In this document: in pieces, positions 9,351 through 20,599 of the stretch
Numbering within the stretch: position 1 is the first letter of the stretch
Layout: each line of letters starts with the position of its first letter
Origin: Euborellia annulipes
Taxonomy: Eukaryota; Arthropoda; Insecta; Dermaptera; Anisolabididae
Assembly (NCBI GenBank): GCA_023213315.1
Contig: JAKCPI010006257.1
Span: 30,642-94,641 of the forward strand
Reading direction: 5' to 3'
Length of the DNA: 64,000 bases
Translations under genes and position numbers: made by a program
Notes under the pieces: model-generated
Databases searched by the model: none
Seen by the model: the letters and a program-made list of their open reading frames with translations, nothing else
Told to the model about the DNA's origin: nothing

Positions 9351-12300
9351 TCATTGCTTAAAATTAAGAACATATAAATCAAATACACTTGGTTATATGT
9401 TTCAATATTTTAATTAAATAACATTTGATCGATATTATTACCATCATAATAAGAACAAATTTGATGTATTTTTTCTAAAACGTCATGCCTTCCTTCTGTT
9501 CTTAATTAATTATACCGTATCGAGAAAGTTGCATTTATGAAAAATTTAATTTTTTTTCACTCAATTATTTTAATTTAATTAATTTATTAACAACAAAGGG
9601 ACATTGTTGCAATAATAACAATTAATTGCTGCAAACTTTAAATAAATGAAACGCAGAATTCTTATTTCTTTTAATAAAAACGCAGTCTATATGATTATTT
9701 ATTTATTTATTTATATGCCGTGTGGCAGGCACTGCATCAAAAAAAAAAATTGGCTCAAGGCCAGCCTGCAAGAGTCAAATTTATTATCATAAAAAAGCAA
9801 GAAGAAGAAGAAGAAGAAGAAGAGGGCGTTTAGTATTTAATTTAGCTGATGAGAGAAAGAAAGAAAGAAAGCAAAAAAAATATATATACATTCTACATCT
9901 CTTGGATTGTTTTTTTATAAAAATTTGATAATTGCTCACTTGACTCTAGTAGTGTGCGTGTGCTGTCATATCAAAAGACAATCGCCATTTTGGTTAACTT
10001 TTTAGTAAACTAACTAACTAATAAATTAAATATTATTCAATAATTCTCATAATAGTTTATGTATGATAATATCAAATAGCCTAGTAAATTATTATTTCTT
10101 TATGAATTTTAATTAAATAATAAATAAATCAAAGGAAATAAAATAAATAAAATAAAAATATATTATAACCTCACAATCTTTTATTAATAATTCTTTTTAA
10201 TTAATTATTTATAATATAAAAATAAAAGATTTATTTACAATAATTTATTTTATTCACTAACTATTATTGTTATTTATATATGAATGTATATATTCTACAT
10301 CTCTTATTATTCTTTTTCTTTGTTTATTTTTTAACGCCTCCCTTAATAATTTATAGGTAAATTACAAATATAAATAATAGAAAAGGATTTTAGTTTTTCT
10401 TTTAAATGGATTTCTGTTTGTAAATAAAGGAGAGGCGCCTTGAGAAAGGAGGCGTTTCGGTCGCCTTATTATAAATATTCACCGGCACGAAAAACAAATA
10501 ACAAATAGAGGTGACGACCAACTCAGTGAGTGAGTGAGTGAGTGAGAAAAGGTTTCATGTTCGCAGAGATATCAGTTTGCAATGTCCTTCTTTCTTCTTC
10601 TTCGTCCTCCCCGGGAACAGTTCCGGTTTCAGAAGGGGTCACAGTCACAGTCACAGTCACAGTCACATAACTGCTACTACATACAACAACATTGTCTTTG
10701 TAATCACACAAAAATTCTCTTCTTTTTTTTTTATTCAATGAAATTTAATCTTAAAAAATAAATAAATAAAGGATTATTTCATTTTTCTAAAATGGAAATT
10801 CTCAATTCCTCAATAGCTTGGGCACAAATGAATTCGAATGAGAATAATTTGATTTTATTTAAAAATGCAAAAACAAATTGGATTGACATAAAAACAAAGA
10901 GATGTAGAATATATATAGTATTAAGTAAGAATAATTATAAACATAAATTGGAAAAATAAAATTCCATATTTTCATATCTATGAAATTAACTCCATCTCGA
11001 TCTGCATGTTATAACAAGTTCTCGGCCTACACGCAGTAGAGCTTACAGCCAAACAGAGATAGGCCTACAATTAATTAATCAAATATAGAAAATTCATTTG
11101 ATTGTTGAGTTAATTTTATTTTATTTAATTAATTAATTTTCTTTATTTATTTAATTTAAATAATTCCTGTTTATTTAATTAAAAATAATTCAAATAATAA
11201 TTTAGGCTATATTATTATTGATAACTTAATGCTAAAACTAGAACAAAGATGGCGACGCTTTTTTGTTTATATGACGTCAGCAAACTTTCGACTAGAATCA
11301 AGTGAGCAATGAAATGAAATTGTTATTAAAAAAATCTATAAGATGCAGAATATAATATATAAAGTGACATTTCCTTAACCTAATGAAATTCCTTTAAGTT
11401 TATAAAAATATTAAATAATTAATTTAATTTCCAATTATTAGAATAAAAATAATAATAATAAATATTCGAAAGGCAAATTTCAATTGAATTTGAAGGCGGA
11501 AATAATTTTATCTCTCACCTTTGATAATAATTACGTACTTTAACTTTAATCTAACCTTACCTTAGTATTAAGTGCAAATATTATATGATAAATTAAAGAG
11601 AGAGATCATGTTTTAATGGAGGAGGATGTTGGGTCTGTTATTACATCGGGGTACTTACAGGTTGGCTCGTAATCACACACACCATCGGAGCCCCCCTCCC
11701 CCCCTCTCCCCTCCCTCCTTTTTATTATTATTTATTGGACGACGTGACGCCGACCGACCGACAGCATCAAATACATAATCATAATAATTTGATTTTTTTT
11801 CTTCTTCTTTCCACACACAAACACGTTGTTGTTATTATTATGTGCTTGATAGCCGCACACACGCACACACACGCCCTTTTTTTCATTATTCTTCAATTAA
11901 TAAGAAAATAAAAACTCAACAGTTGGCAGCATTGTCAACAAATATACGCTCTACATCTCTTCGATTAATAATCAATTAAAATATAAATAAAATTGTTCCT
12001 AATTAATTGTTTTTAAAAATAATTATAATTTTTTTTTATTTTGACGAAAACTTTAATAATAACACGAAAAAAAATCCTAATTATTTTCTAATATCATTTC
12101 TTTATATATACTCTACATCTTCTAGTTTTATTAACAAAGCATCCAATTATTCTTTTTTTTTTCACTTTAATGTCATTTTATTAGATAAATAAATAAAAAA
12201 TATTCTTGTTTTATTATTTAAGATAGACTAGATGAAATAAAATAATCAAGATTGGTACGTTTATAATATGGATACGGGCCAGAGATCCTGGGTTCTAAAT

Positions 12301-12480
12301 GAAGAATTTATGATAAAAATTAGAAATGCACGGCAATTTTCGGACAAAAGTAAACAAAATCAACAATTGATTGATAAATATTTTAAAGATATGTATGGAT
12401 TTGTTTATATTATATTAAAGTACTCTATTAATTTTATTATATAAGCTCCCGACAAAATAAAATAAAAAAACAAGAATATT
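9350..12480. other. AT-rich non-coding region with recurring short motif
   Basis: No gene recognised. Contains seven short-motif copies (9881-9906, 10284-10306, 10897-10918, 11336-11364, 11943-11963, 12104-12124 and, just beyond, 12753-12775), AAGATGGCG words (9981-9993, 11245-11257), an (AGA)n tract near 9797-9822 and a GTCACA hexamer array (10638-10667). Confidence 0.55.
10638..10667. repeat. GTCACA hexamer tandem array
   Basis: Five uninterrupted GTCACA units. The array creates Thr/Val and His/Ser dipeptide ORFs on the two strands (10523-10741) that are not considered genes. Confidence 0.9.
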
Positions 12481-12482
12481 CA

Positions 12483-12713
12483 GGCGGATACAAGGGGGGG
12501 GGGTAAAGGGGGTAATTATTATAAATTTTATTTTTAATATAAAATTTTAAAAATTAATACTTAAAAATATGATTTGTATATATATTCTTGAAAACAAGTA
12601 CAGAATGCAACTTTAAATTACAGAAAATAAGAAAAAATTGTGTGCTGTGCGACCAGTCACACCAGAATACCCCCCCCCCCCTTCCCCGAGAAACTCCTCT
12701 GTATCCGCACTGA
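12483..12713. mobile_element. MITE-like family C element, copy 1
   Basis: Begins GGCGGATACAAGGGGG and ends GAGAAACTCCTCTGTATCC plus GCAC, an imperfect terminal inverted repeat around a poly-G/poly-C-rich interior. The interior has GGGGTAATTA and GTGTGCTGTGCGACCAGTCA. Related copies are at 34427-34505, 51412-51673 and 55407-55682. No transposase. Confidence 0.6.
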
Positions 12714-12907
12714 ATTATTAAAAAAACAAAAGGTATTGATTGGCATGAAAAATAAGAGATGTAGAATGTATATAGATAGGCCTAAATATAAATAGAAAAA
12801 TAAATGTCACTTATTCTTTTTTGCAATAATTATAAAAAAAAATTAATAATAATATTTTCAATAATTAACAATGCTACCAACTGTAGAGCCTTTATTATTT
12901 ATTAATT

Positions 12908-13067
12908 TTTTTTTTTAACATTCACACAGACTTTTTGGCAACTTAGGCCATATAAGCCTTTATACGTAAATCGTTATTATGAAAATATATCTATTGGGGT
13001 CCAGGCATTCTTATTTGGTATCCAAACAAGGCAGGCGCGCTACCAACTACGCCAAGCCCGAGGGCTT
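12908..13067 (-). repeat. tRNA-derived SINE (long form), internally deleted copy
   Basis: Minus strand carries CCCTCGGGCTTGGCGTAGTT (A-box region), then jumps to the palindrome and GGACCCCAATAG; the B box is missing. The distal GTTGCCAAAAAGTCTGTGTG end is present. Confidence 0.65.
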
Positions 13068-13249
13068 ATTTATTAATTGAAGATAAATAAATATAGTGTT
13101 TGTGTGTGTATCGTCCTCAGGGATTGTTTATGTTATTTCTAATAATTTTATCATTTATTTTAATTCAAACACCATTTAGATAGATAGAGAGAGGAAATGG
13201 CAAAAAATAAAAAGTTTTTAATGGAGAGAGAGAGTTTTCTTTTTCTTTT

Positions 13250-13520
13250 TGCTTCTTCTCTCTCTCTCTCTCTGTACTGTAATGGGAAGCGAGTGTCAGG
13301 TTACACGAGAGCAAACAAGATGGAGTCGGCCTGTTCTCTCTCTCTCTCCTTGTGTGTGTGTGACGTCATCATCATCGCCGGAGAGGCAGACAGACAGACA
13401 GACAGACACGTCAATATACACACTCTCTCTGGGGGTTGGGGGGGGGGGGGGGGGGGGTTGTTCCCCTAAAAAAAAAAAAAAAAAATATATATATATTATA
13501 TTTTTCCCCCCCCCCTCTCT
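13250..13520. repeat. Simple-sequence block
   Basis: CT repeat (13257-13272), TG repeat (13362-13372), GACA repeat (13386-13408), a poly-G run of about 20 (13437-13456), poly-A (13469-13485) and poly-C (13507-13515) in succession. ORFs spanning it (13197-13590) are low-complexity artefacts. Confidence 0.85.
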
Positions 13521-13689
13521 TACCGTCTTTTTAGAAAGAGAGGGTGTTTATACGGGGGATTCCTTAATATTTTCATCAACACATCAATAAAATTAAAGAG
13601 AAAAAAAAAAAACATTTAAGAATCAAATACATCGAGAAAAATAACAATTTCCAATTCACTTTATGTGAATTTAAATAGAATACAAAGTC

Positions 13690-13770
13690 AAGGTCACTTC
13701 GTGGTTGAGTGAATAAAGTTTCAAGTTTTCAAACAGACAACCTGGGTTCAGATCCCGGAACCAAACTTTT
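13690..13770 (+). repeat. tRNA-like SINE head remnant
   Basis: CACTTCGTGGTTGAGTGAAT resembles an A box and CTGGGTTCAGATCCCGGAAC contains a B box, with spacing like a tRNA. A related remnant (ACTTTGTGGTTGAA ... GAGTTCAGATCCCGAGG) is at 13976-14028. No complete cloverleaf can be drawn. Confidence 0.5.
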
Positions 13771-15410
13771 CTTTTTTCTATTTTATAACAATTCTATAAT
13801 TCTATAATTTTAAAGATTTTAGAAAAAAGTTGTTTCGAAAATTTAAGATAATTTTTAAACATAAAAAAAAAAATTTCTTCTTTTGAGGATTACCGGCTGT
13901 AATGTATTGATTTTTGTTCAACTTTTATAATTGTAGAGAAAATGACCTTTTTATTTTTGAAATTAATAGATCAAGATGACTTTGTGGTTGAATTTCAGGC
14001 AACTCGAGTTCAGATCCCGAGGTTAAACGTTTTTTTTTCTTCAAATACCATTTATATACACTCTACATCTCTTCGGTTCTTTTCTGTTTTTAATAAATAC
14101 ATTTTATTTAATCTGTTTACATGTAAATATCACTTTGATGATTTGTATCCATATTTATCTCTGGCATCCGTTGACATTTCTGTCGCAAATTGCATTAAAA
14201 TAAAACTTCACAAACGTCCAAATGGATTTGTATTCATATTTTTCAAATTTTGCTCATAAAATGACAAATATTTTTAATTTGACTAAGAATAATGAAAAGT
14301 TTAAATTTATTTTTGATAATGAAGACATAAAAAAAGAAACTTGAAAGATTTGTATTAAATAAATTTTATTAATTTTTTTTGGAAATTAGTCAAAAAAAAT
14401 CATCTCTATCAAAAGATTTTTTTTTTTTGTTGTTTGTCAAGAAAAATACTCGATGATTAATGAGGAGGGAATTCTTCTTCTTCTCTCTCCTTCCCCCTCT
14501 AATTATAAATGACTCGGAAAATTTTCTATAAACTAAAAATGAAGAGGTTAAGATTAATTTTTGTTTAAAAAAAAAATAAAATAAAATTCCTCTTTAATTT
14601 ATTATCGAAATTAGATATGGCTTATAATTTGTTCTTTTTCTCGCTAATTTTGAATAGTTTTAATTAAAAAGACTCTCTTTTGTTAAACACGCACGCCTCC
14701 CCCCTCCCCTCCCCTCCCCCTCCATCAAGTCACTCAAAAAATGGCCGACAACAATTAGGCCAAGAGACGCCGTCGCCATTTTGTTATTAAATTAACCTAA
14801 AAATTAAATTTTTGATTTCACTAACATATACATATACAAAGTTTGTTGTTGTTAAATCGAGGGGGGTTTCTGGTTGCAGGTAGCTCCTTGTTGTTGGCTC
14901 CTTACCCGTTTAGACCTCGGAATCTGGTTCAAACCCGGGGGTAAGCTTTGTCTGTCTGTGTGTGTGTGTGTGCTGTCACGAAGTAATTAACATCACTCAA
15001 CCTGCTCGATGTTTTCAATCATCTGATGTTGTTGTTGTTGTTGTTGTTACTCACTTAATCATCATCTTAAAAACTGTTGATTGGATTGATGAATTTTTTT
15101 TTTTTTTATTAACAAGTTTTTAATTAATTTTCTCACACACGATATGCGGTATTTAATTTAACAACGTAATAATAATTAATTAATTAATTGACATTTATTT
15201 ATTTATGTTTTTGACTTGTGTAGTTAGTATAGAATATTTGACTCTATTGTTGAATGAATGAATGAAATAAAAGAGAAGAGATGCCATTTTGTTTTTTTTG
15301 TTTTTTGTTTTTTTTATAGGTTAGGTAGAGATTGTGAAGAAAATTAAAATTGAAGAAGGGTTTGAAGAGCCTAATTGCAAATTATTTTATTTTATTTATT
15401 GCATAATAAA
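13771..15410. other. AT-rich non-coding region
   Basis: No gene recognised. Holds one short-motif copy (14053-14074), a GTCGCCATTTTG word (14772-14783), (TTG)n near 15028-15050, and a tRNA-like B-box remnant CTGGTTCAAACCCGGGGGTA (14925-14944). Confidence 0.5.
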
Positions 15411-15412
15411 CA

Positions 15413-15655
15413 AGTTCCGGGTTGACCGATCCGGAGCTCGGTACTTTTTTATAAAATTGAAAAAAAATAAAAAAGTACACCAGTAAAGTACTAGTACCCG
15501 AATTTTACCAAACACGGGACCTAGCACAATTTCACATTGGGATCGCAATTAGTATTCAATATATATATTTAAAATTTGAAGAAAATTGTTAGAGCCGTTT
15601 TCGAGAACTGATATCCTTACATATAAACAAATAAACGTACATTGCCCGTTTAAAA
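15413..15655 (+). repeat. Family A2 repeat, longer copy
   Basis: Extends the 707-797 copy: CCGGAGCTCGGTACTTTTTT, AAAGTACACCAGTAAAGTAC, GGGACCTAGCACAATTTCA, then GTTAGAGCCGTTTTCGAGAA and AACGTACATTGCCCGTTT. The same 3' half recurs at 34545-34722. No ORF. Confidence 0.65.
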
Positions 15656-15939
15656 AAAGAATATTAAATTAAACAAGATAAATTCATAAGAGATCTAGAT
15701 CGTATATATATATATATATATATATATAAGCCTCACTTTTTTGACATTTTAATAATAAACAAAATTTAAATTAATTAAAGAGAGAAGAAATCACTTCTGA
15801 ATATCAAAATACGTATTTAATGTTGATTTATATATTGTAATAATAAATAATTTGAAACTTAAAAAATTAATAAATAATAATTTCAAACTTTTAGAGCAAA
15901 CAAAATTTAGAATTAAAAAAAAAACTTTTTAAACAAGAG

Positions 15940-15957
15940 CTGATGAAGACCGAAACA
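15940..15957 (+). ncRNA. Short hammerhead-like core
   Basis: CTGATGAAGACCGAAACATT: the two conserved boxes are separated by only five bases, too short for an internal stem II. A module of the other sense (minus CTGAGGA ... GAAATGTC, 16124-16102) lies 160 bp downstream. Confidence 0.3.
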
Positions 15958-16101
15958 TTAGTTGAAAAGGCAAAAGAAGATGGGCATTTTGAAGGTAGAT
16001 TATTGATTGAATGTTAAGTAAGGGCAGAGAGGGAGAAGTTGGATGGTTTGTTGCTATGTTCACACTAGTCTCTCTCCTTTTAGATCAATCACTTGCTAAT
16101 C

Positions 16102-16124
16102 GACATTTCGGTCGCATTCCTCAG
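16102..16124 (-). ncRNA. Short hammerhead-like core, minus strand
   Basis: Minus strand: CCTGAGGAATGCGACC then GAAATGTC. Shortened stem II region. It lies 45 bp upstream of the splice acceptor of the first exon, within the intron. Confidence 0.35.
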
Positions 16125-16168
16125 GAGACTCTCCTTTAATTTTGTTGTTGTTGTTGTTGTTGTTTTAG

Positions 16169-16319
16169 GAGCACGGGTCGCAATTCGAGTGGCGATTTAG
16201 AGAAAGGCTCAGGCGCTGGCCCGAGCTCTGCACTCGACTCGAGCAGCGAATCTGTGGATGGAGATCAAAAGCCATCTACTGTGCTCGACCACCCATCCGC
16301 TCAAACGATGCTCTCACAG
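16169..16319 (+). CDS. Internal exon of an unidentified Ser/Gly-rich protein
   Basis: A 151-nt GC-rich block in AT-rich DNA, bounded by a (TTG)n pyrimidine-rich tract ending TTTTAG at 16168 and a donor CAG|GTCAGC at 16320. In the frame with one leading base it reads 50 codons, starting S-T-G-R-N-S-S-G-D-L-E-K and ending A-Q-T-M-L-S-Q, rich in Ser, Gly and acidic residues. One other frame is also open, but it stops within nine codons after joining the next exon, whereas the chosen frame joins at phase 0 and stays open. Ser/Gly-rich disordered sequence of this kind is common in nuclear regulatory proteins, but I recognise no domain. The preceding exon is not found in the window; I infer it lies upstream. 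Confidence 0.7.
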
Positions 16320-17080
16320 GTCAGCTCTTAACGACTTATCTAGTGTATATCCAATTGAAATACATTTTTGTCACATGAGACGGGATGCGATCCGTTGACC
16401 GTTAACACAAGAAGCAGAAACTCTGGCCCAAGGGCATTTGAAAAAAATAACTGCTAACTACATTCAAATATAAATTATTCCATTGTTGTTTCTAATTATA
16501 ATAAATATAATTTCTATTATTGTCTTTTCTATTGTTGTTTTTATTTGCTGTTAATTAATTAAAAAATTAATTATTTAAAAATAAAATAAATTTCTGAATT
16601 TTATAGATTAAAATTTCAATTTTAAACAGTGCTACCAACCATTAAAAAATAAAAAAATAAAAAGATAAACTAGGGCTAGACTAAGCTGACAGGGAGGCTG
16701 AGGCGCCTTGCAGGTTCAATGAAATTTCACTCCCCTTTGGCGTCTCCTCTAATTTATGTTGTTACGTAGCTCTAGATGTTTTTCTAAAAAATATTGATAA
16801 GAATAAATGTCCTTGTTATAAATATAAGAACGAAAAAAGCCTTTTTGTGGTTGTAGTCACATCGTTTCCCTTAAATGTTTTTTCTACAAATTTTGTTTAT
16901 TTTTTAAGAGCTAAGAGGGAGGGCAAAAAGGGAATGGACCCTTGCTTTGCACCCTTTGCATCTTCTTAGAATCCCCTCCTTTTGCTCTAATGAGCCCCCT
17001 CGCTTGAATTTGTTTATTTATTCTCTGCGAAAATTAATTCCAAATAATAGATACCTTGAGACAAGAGAGTCTCCCCAGAC

Positions 17081-17102
17081 GACGTTTCGCACTCATCTTC
17101 AG
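17081..17102 (-). ncRNA. Short hammerhead-like core, minus strand
   Basis: Minus strand CTGAAGATGAGTGC followed directly by GAAACGTC and GTCTGGGG. The stem II region is seven bases, too short to fold alone. Located in the intron. Confidence 0.35.
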
Positions 17103-17212
17103 GGCAAACAAATTAGCGAGGGTTCTGGGTGAATTTTTATGTTCTTTGGGACATGAAAAAAAAAAAAATAAAAATATTAGAAAAAGTGCTGAATGAGTTT
17201 GTATATTTAAAA

Positions 17213-17612
17213 AAAAATAAATAATATTTTTTGAGATTTATCAAAATTTTATTTATATTCATTTGCTTTAATTAAATTTCAATTTTAATTCTTAATTAGA
17301 TAGAAGCAACAATGCTCTGAAGTTGATATATCCTGAAATTAGACATCAAAACAAATAGATGTGAAGATAGCCTTTCTCGTTTCTTAGTACATGAATCCAA
17401 GAGATCTAGATCGTATATAAATATTATTATATATATCAATCACTTTTTAAAATTATAAAGAAAATTTTAGATTAATTGACTTAAAATCAAATGAATAATA
17501 TATAGAAGAGACAATTTAATTATAAAATAAAAATTCATAGCATACATTTGGTTGTATTTAAATTAATTTCTTTTTTCGTGATTTGAAAAGACAAATTTTA
17601 GTAAATTAATCT
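17213..17612 (+). repeat. Direct duplication, copy 1
   Basis: Shares several blocks in order with 17662-18013: ATTTATATTCATTTGCTTTA, CAAATAGATGTGAAG, CTCTCGTTTCTTAGT-like text, the GATCTAGATCGTATATAAAT motif and TTTTAGTAAATTAATC at the end. It diverged by many small changes, so it is an old tandem duplication. Confidence 0.75.
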
Positions 17613-17661
17613 ATCAATTAGAAGACAAACAAAACTTTTTAGATTTATTAATTTAGGCCTA

Positions 17662-18013
17662 TTAAAAAAAATAATAATAATATTTTTGGAGATTTCTCAA
17701 TGTTTTATTTATATTCATTTGCTTTAATTAGGCCTAATTATTAATTTTAATTCTTAATTATATAGGAGCAAAAATGCTACCTAGTTTATCTAACCTAAAA
17801 CTAGACATTAAAACAAATAGATGTGAAGTTAGCCTCTCTCGTTTCTTAGTCCATCAATCCAAGGGATGTAGATCGTATATAAATATATATCAATCATTTT
17901 TTATTAGAAGTATAAAGAAAATAGATTTATATTCAAATAAATACAATACAAAATAGAGATATTTTAATTTCTTTTTTCAAGATTTCCAAAAGGAATAGTT
18001 TTAGTAAATTAAT
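17662..18013 (+). repeat. Direct duplication, copy 2
   Basis: Partner of 17213-17612. The short motif is GGGATGTAGATCGTATATAA in this copy and GAGATCTAGATCGTATATAA in the first, showing that the motif is retained while the flanks drift. Confidence 0.75.
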
Positions 18014-18439
18014 CGTGTAGTGTAGGCAGGCGTCACACACATTCGACGTCAGCATCCAATGGAAATGGACCGATCAGCATCGAGAGATAAGAGAGAGATG
18101 TGGGTTAGAATGGATGGATGGGTGACCTTGACTCCTTTTTTTTTCTATTTTGCTCTTGATCTTTTTGACACTTGGTTTCGTTATTTTGTCAAATCAAATT
18201 CGTCTTCTTATCTTTTCTGTTAAATAATTCCCTCTAATCATTTTACGCACGTTTTTGTTTGATAGTAAAAAAAAAAATTGTTTATTCAATTCCCAAAAAT
18301 AACCAGACATGAAATTAAAATTTACTGATAAGGCGAGGATTTCGCAAAAAATAAATGATATGGCGTGATTTTTATTTTTTATCTTTTTTTATATAAAGAA
18401 CTAGCTGCGAGAATCGCCTTTTGTGGGTAAATAACAAAA

Positions 18440-18605
18440 AAAGCATGACCTTGACTTGTGGCTCAGAGGTAGAGCATTGGCTTCTGGTGCCAAAGGTCGA
18501 GGGTTCAAATCCCGGCGACGAAAAAAAATTTATTTCACTTGAATTGGATACAAATCAAGGAACGGCGGGTCTAAATGGCCTGAGATGCCGAAAAAGACCT
18601 TAAAT
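18440..18605 (+). repeat. tRNA-derived SINE with well-preserved head
   Basis: TGGCTCAGAGGTAGAGC (A box and D arm), TTGGCTTCTGGTGCCAA (a good 5-bp anticodon-type stem, loop TTCTGGT) and GAGGGTTCAAATCCC (B box). The T-arm and acceptor stem do not pair, so this is a SINE head rather than a working tRNA gene. The body ends with GGGTCTAAATGGCCTGAGAT and GCCGAAAAAGACCTT, the tail shared with the other SINE types here, then an A-rich tract. Confidence 0.75.
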
Positions 18606-18708
18606 AAAATAAAATTAAAAAATAAAATTAAAAAAAAAAAAAAAAAAAAAAAAAGCTTTTATAATATCAACAAAAATTGTTGAAGCTTTAAGAAATAAAA
18701 TAAAATTT

Positions 18709-18906
18709 AGATTTAGCCAGTGGATGGATTGCGACTCCCCCTTCGGTCGTGTGCGGAGCCCCCCCCCCTCCCCTCCTCTGCTTTCAAACCCCAATCAGAC
18801 TTTTTACGTTCTCTATTAACTCTTTCTAGTGTTTCTACCTATTAGAGAATTCGATAAAGTTTTTATGTTATCAAACTTCAACATATGAAACAATGCAAAA
18901 TAAGGG
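18709..18906 (+). repeat. 200-bp direct repeat upstream of last exon
   Basis: Nearly identical to 19418-19618: GATTTAGCCAGTG, ACTCCCCCTTCGGTCGTGTG, CGGAGCC, a C-rich tract, then about 100 bp identical from TTCTCTATTAACTC to AATGCAAAATAAGGG. Differences are concentrated in the C runs. It sits in the intron 140 bp before the exon. Confidence 0.9.
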
Positions 18907-19045
18907 AATTTATTTGCCCAATGGCCTTCGGGAATAGAACGGACCCATGAATTAATGAATAAAACTGACTGGTCACGTAAATAAGATATCCCCATTTGGG
19001 GATTTGTTCTCTCCCACTCATTATTTGTTTGTTTGTTTGTTCTAG

Positions 19046-19398
19046 GAGGGGATGGGACATCACGTGACTGAGTTGTTCAGTACCGAGATTAAGCCCTCGG
19101 TGGCGAGTTTGCAGGCGACGGTGATGTCGAATGCCTCATTAGCTGCCGCTGCTGCCTATCAGTCCCAATTGGGGCTTGCCGGTAGTCGAATGCCGCCAGG
19201 TGGGGTGATGGGTAGTGGCGGGACAGGGACAGGGGGGCAGGAGGCAACAACGCGGCAGATCACACGACGACGGCGGCGGCGGCTGCAGCTGCTGCAGCGG
19301 CGGCGGCAGCTGCAGCTGGAATGCACCATCATCATCATCATCACCATCATGCAGAGCCGCCGCCGCCGACGCTTGTCCACGACTATCACAGCTTGTGA
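19046..19398 (+). CDS. Likely last coding exon, poly-Ala/poly-His, with 1-base frame break
   Basis: Begins after TTTGTTCTAG at 19045 and continues the previous exon in phase 0. The first part reads E-G-M-G-H-H-V-T-E-L-F-S, then an Ala-rich stretch, then a Gly-rich stretch to about 19237. From there the frame set at the exon start turns into Arg-rich nonsense, while the frame one base earlier reads A-G-G-N-N-A-A-D-H-T-T-T, a run of about 15 Ala, G-M, eight His, A-E, four Pro, T-L-V-H-D-Y-H-S-L and TGA at 19396-19398. One missing G in the six-G run 19232-19237 explains the switch, most likely a sequencing or assembly error but possibly a real indel. Homopolymeric Ala and His tracts are typical of developmental transcription factors; I cannot assign the family. 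Confidence 0.65.
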
Positions 19399-19417
19399 CA
19401 GTGGGTTTCTGGCTACG

Positions 19418-19618
19418 GATTTAGCCAGTGAATGGATGGATGGCGGCGACTCCCCCTTCGGTCGTGTGCGGAGCCCCCCCTCCCCTCCTTTCAAACACTC
19501 GGACCCCCCCCCAATCTACGTTCTCTATTAACTCTTTCTAGTGTTTCTACCTATTAGAGAATTCGATAAAGTTTTTATGTTATCAAACTTCAACATATGA
19601 AACAATGCAAAATAAGGG
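19418..19618 (+). repeat. 200-bp direct repeat downstream of last exon
   Basis: Partner of 18709-18906, starting 20 bp after the stop codon, so it would form the start of the 3' UTR. A possible AATAAA polyadenylation signal follows at 19720-19725. Confidence 0.88.
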
Positions 19619-19983
19619 TAGAAATTGAAAAATATGTCGTCTACCGTCCCAATTTCTCTTATCTTATCAACATTGATATAAAACCACCGAGAAATGCAAA
19701 GAAAACTAAAATACTTGCCAATAAAATCCGTCAAGTGGTTTATAAGTTAAAATATAGAGAATTAAAAATTAAAATCTCACAAATATTCTACCAATTTATA
19801 TATAATGTTTTTGTTATTTATAAAGAGATGTTTGTATTTAATTATTTATTTATTTTTAAATTAAAATTAAAATTTGTTATTGTGAGATTGAAGAATTAAT
19901 TTTTTAAAATTCTCTTTCTTTCAATTTCAATTATCAACATTTCTCTGCATAATTTGTTGAAATCATTTTAAAAGCAAAATTCC

Positions 19984-20165
19984 CACTTAAGATAATTAAA
20001 TAAAATTTGTCTGAAATGATTTCAGCGAATTGTGCAGACAAACGTTGATAGATGAAATTGAAAGTCTTTCTGTGAACATGAAACAGATTAATTATTTATG
20101 AGCATCTTCATCTGACTCCCCTGATGAAGATCGAAACGTTTTGACTTTTATCGTAAAAGAAGACA
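19984..20165 (+). repeat. Mosaic repeat module with hammerhead-like core, copy 1
   Basis: Shares GAAATGATTTCAGCGAATTG, TGAAATTGAAAG, CTTTCTGTGAACATGAAACA and CCCCTGATGAAGATCGAAAC plus GTTTTGACTTTTATCG with 22422-22745. CTGATGA is at 20121-20127 and GAAACG at 20133-20138, with the self-complementary GATC between them. Confidence 0.8.
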
Positions 20166-20599
20166 CTCCTCGCTCAAAGCGTTGCTATCCTCGTTTTTTT
20201 TACAATTTTGTAATAATTAAGATTATTATTATTGTATATATATAAATATATAAATAGATAGTTTATAATAAATAAATAAATAGTTTATATAATTAGGTCA
20301 AGGAAGATGAGATTTCGAAAGCATCGATTAACGTCATTAACGTACTTAAAATACATGTACATAATAATAATAATACATTTTGTGTCTTTCTTCTTTCTAA
20401 CTTATAGGGGATTTCTATATACAAGAAACGAACAGTGTCACCTGACATTAAAGCCCCCACCCCCACCCTTCCCCCTCCCCCGTTCACCAAAAGCATTTAT
20501 ATTGAATAAAAATAAACGATTGTGCAAACAAAATTTAACATATGAAATTTCATTTTGGCAGAGAAATTATAAACATATATTTTTTTTTTATTCATATTC

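Larger units (their letters stand above)
16320..19045 (+). other. Intron between the two exons
   Basis: 2.7 kb with GT at its start and AG at its end. It contains a minus-strand hammerhead-like core (17081-17102), a direct duplication (17213-17612 / 17662-18013) with a short-motif copy in each half, a SINE (18440-18605) and the upstream copy of a 200-bp direct repeat (18709-18906). Confidence 0.65.

Noticed and set aside
13197..13590. 90- and 113-codon ORFs
   Set aside because: Low-complexity translation of simple repeats and homopolymers.
13942..14259. 105-codon plus-strand ORF
   Set aside because: Overlaps a tRNA-like remnant and a short-motif copy; Phe/Ile-rich composition expected of AT-rich DNA.
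18440..18530. Functional tRNA gene
   Set aside because: D and anticodon arms pair, but the T-arm and acceptor stem do not, and a SINE body with an A-rich tail follows.
19159..19494. 111-codon minus-strand and Arg-rich plus-strand ORFs over the last exon
   Set aside because: Shadow frames of the GC-rich Ala/His-coding stretch; the plus frame after 19237 results from the one-base break.
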